Assembly (NCBI RefSeq): GCF_027580225.2
Contig: NC_073341.2
Location: 15,932,501 to 15,996,500, forward strand
Direction of reading: 5' to 3'
Length of the DNA: 64,000 bases
DNA from: Misgurnus anguillicaudatus
Taxonomy: Eukaryota > Chordata > Actinopteri > Cypriniformes > Cobitidae
Positions 1 to 64,000 of this stretch are shown here, piece by piece (the first letter of the stretch is position 1; each line of letters starts with the position of its first letter). The notes under the pieces were generated by a model. It was given only the letters and a program-made list of their open reading frames with translations. It searched no databases and was not told where the DNA came from. Position numbers and translations under genes: made by a program.

Positions 1-511
1 TGTCTTATCTAGACATAAAATAATGTTGACCTAGGCCAGTAGGCAACCACCTGTCAAACATCCATAACACACCAGCAACTACTTAGCAACCAACCAGAAC
101 AACCTAGCAACCACATATCAATGCACTTAAAACCACAATATGGCATGTTTTGCAACAAACAAGTGGTGCTCACATTTTCTTTAAATAAATGTAAATACAT
201 GTTACATTTCTAAATTGAGGCCAGGAAAAACTACTTGAGAATGAAACCTCTTTTAATTTGCTTTGCTTCCTATCACCCCCAACCCTCCAATGCAGCTTGA
301 GATGGTGATGACATGAAAATACAGTGAGAATTGACAATAAATTGAGCAAGCAAGAATAATCCCTCAGGTCTACACATTGCCGTGGCACGGACAGGCTGTG
401 ACACTGTAACTGAGAGGGAGAGATGACATGTGCGCGGGAGAAAAAAACGTACTCTTAAGCATTCCATCATTTATGTCCCTGCAGCCTTTTTCTGCCCCCA
501 ACCCCTCCTTC

Positions 512-558
<47 letters not shown>

Positions 559-768
559 CATACGCAAGGCAGCAAACGTCAAGAGAAGACTGCCGAAGCG
601 AAGCACCGCTACTTCTTTTCTTGAGAGGAGAGCGGCAGAGAACCACAAGCTATCTCCATCTGTGCGTGAGCGTGCCTGCGCGAGGCTGTTCATCACCGGT
701 ACACGCATACGCTGGTGGAATCCCAGCTGTGCTAGCATTAGCTGAGGATCTGTGCTGTGTCTTCCAAA
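1..768 (+). promoter_or_regulatory. slc12a5: Upstream region and 5'UTR of slc12a5
   Basis: Sequence before the KCC2b-type start codon. From about 560 to 768 it is less AT-rich and fits a 5'UTR or proximal promoter. I see no convincing TATA box and cannot place the transcription start. The ATG at 769 is chosen because it opens the family N-terminus. Positions 1-510 hold nothing I recognise. The KCC2a alternative first exon is not visible here. Confidence 0.5.
513..556. repeat. (AG)n microsatellite
   Basis: About 22 uninterrupted AG dinucleotides lying 0.2 kb before the slc12a5 start codon. It is likely within or next to the promoter or 5'UTR and is expected to vary in length. Confidence 0.95.
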
Positions 769-63058
<62,290 letters not shown>

Positions 63059-64000
63059 GGGGCTGAGCTCATCCACCAAATACTCGTAACCTCTCGTCCC
63101 TCACTGCATAGACGGGCATCCCAGTCACCTTTACCTACACCATGAGCAATAACGCCCCAGCACATATCAGATGACTTTGCACTACATAGCCTAAGAGCTC
63201 TAAAAAGACACCAGCTTAGCAGATGTCACTTCTTCCACATTCTCAGTTACATTTAATCTCATGTTTTTGTCTTGCCATCTTGGCTTATCTCTCACCTCAA
63301 TGTATATATTACACAGATCAGTACAAGATTGATTTGATCTAATAACCAATTCCTAAATGATAGATATTTAAATGTTAAGGAGCGGTCACTCTGAATTTTG
63401 AACATGCAAAACAACTCGAAATTTGTATTCCCACCCCTAATTGTGATAATATATGATCACTGTCATTCATATGCACATGAATGAAAGTTAATTTCATTAC
63501 AAATGTACTGTGACCGCCCTATTAGGCTTTATATAGCAAATCACTTTGACCTATACCGTCACTGCATTGTTCATCATAGGGTAAATAGAATGAGTTAAAT
63601 ATTTCTTTGTTGAAAACAGTCTTCCAGTGCACCACGTAATTGTCCGAGGTGGGTTTCTGCACCAAGGACATAACTGACCAGGGTTTATTGTGAGCTAGGT
63701 GTGAGCACTCAGAGGTCATCCATTTGTATCAGTCGCTATCAGCTTTGCCCTTGTACATTTGCATGTCCTTTCACTATATCAGCCTTTTAAGAGTCATATA
63801 CAGTAGAAGAGTACAGAAGCGTGTGCGCGTTTGTATTGACGTATAGGGTATAACAGATTTTTTAATAGAAGAAGATGACTTTGTTTTACTGATATGTTGA
63901 TTTAGTTCATGGGTTATATAATTGCAGGTACATTTGGTGTCCAAAATCATTATTTTTTCCTGTTTTTTTTAAATGGTTATGTTTTTGATTATTAAGAGTA
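63059..64000 (+). other. slc12a5: slc12a5 3'UTR, incomplete
   Basis: No AATAAA or ATTAAA is seen after the stop, so the polyadenylation site is probably beyond the window. No other gene is visible. Confidence 0.6.

Noticed and set aside
430..624. Arg-Glu repeat protein
   Set aside because: Direct translation of the (AG)n tract.

Overview
The window is vertebrate nuclear DNA. It is almost certainly from a cyprinid-type teleost: it carries one long, intron-rich gene, a 5S-rRNA-derived SINE3, a DANA-like tRNA SINE, Tc1 copies, and a very dense layer of hAT, TTAA-target and long-inverted-repeat elements typical of cyprinid genomes. Species cannot be decided from the sequence.

The only gene I can support is a complete SLC12A5 (KCC2, neuronal K-Cl cotransporter) gene on the + strand. 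I assembled 26 coding exons between 769 and 63058; they give a protein of about 1114 residues. The first exon is of the KCC2b type. The twelve membrane segments, the glycosylated loop with four cysteines and the whole cytosolic C-terminus can all be read. Positions matching the mammalian Thr906 and Ser940 phosphosites are kept; the Thr1007 position is Ser. Two introns (47432-47635 and 62606-62966) are U12-type. Intron 4 has a U2-like donor but a U12-like AC acceptor, so one junction is unresolved. The last exon is followed by a 3'UTR that runs out of the window. An RE1/NRSE silencer site (18 of 21 positions) lies 1.2 kb into intron 1.

Layout: 1-768, upstream DNA and 5'UTR with a GA microsatellite; 769-823, exon 1; 824-37292, a 36.5-kb first intron packed with mobile elements (SINE3, DANA-like SINE, a transposon with a captured coding exon, a 0.7-kb palindrome, a 1.3-kb AACCCAGC minisatellite, a 999-bp hAT element, a Tc1 transposase pseudogene, a RecQ-like helicase fragment in an element with 9-bp target duplications); 37293-43647, exons 2-8; 46511-48237, exons 9-13; 48238-52566, intron 13 with a four-level transposon nest; 52567-58640, exons 14-23; 58641-62966, the end of the gene, with further nested TTAA elements and a 0.9-kb palindrome; 63059-64000, 3'UTR.

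Most of the novelty is in the architecture of the mobile DNA: nests datable by target-site duplications, captured gene fragments and repeated use of a few terminal-repeat themes. The rest is in splice-site oddities and phosphosite changes of the transporter gene.
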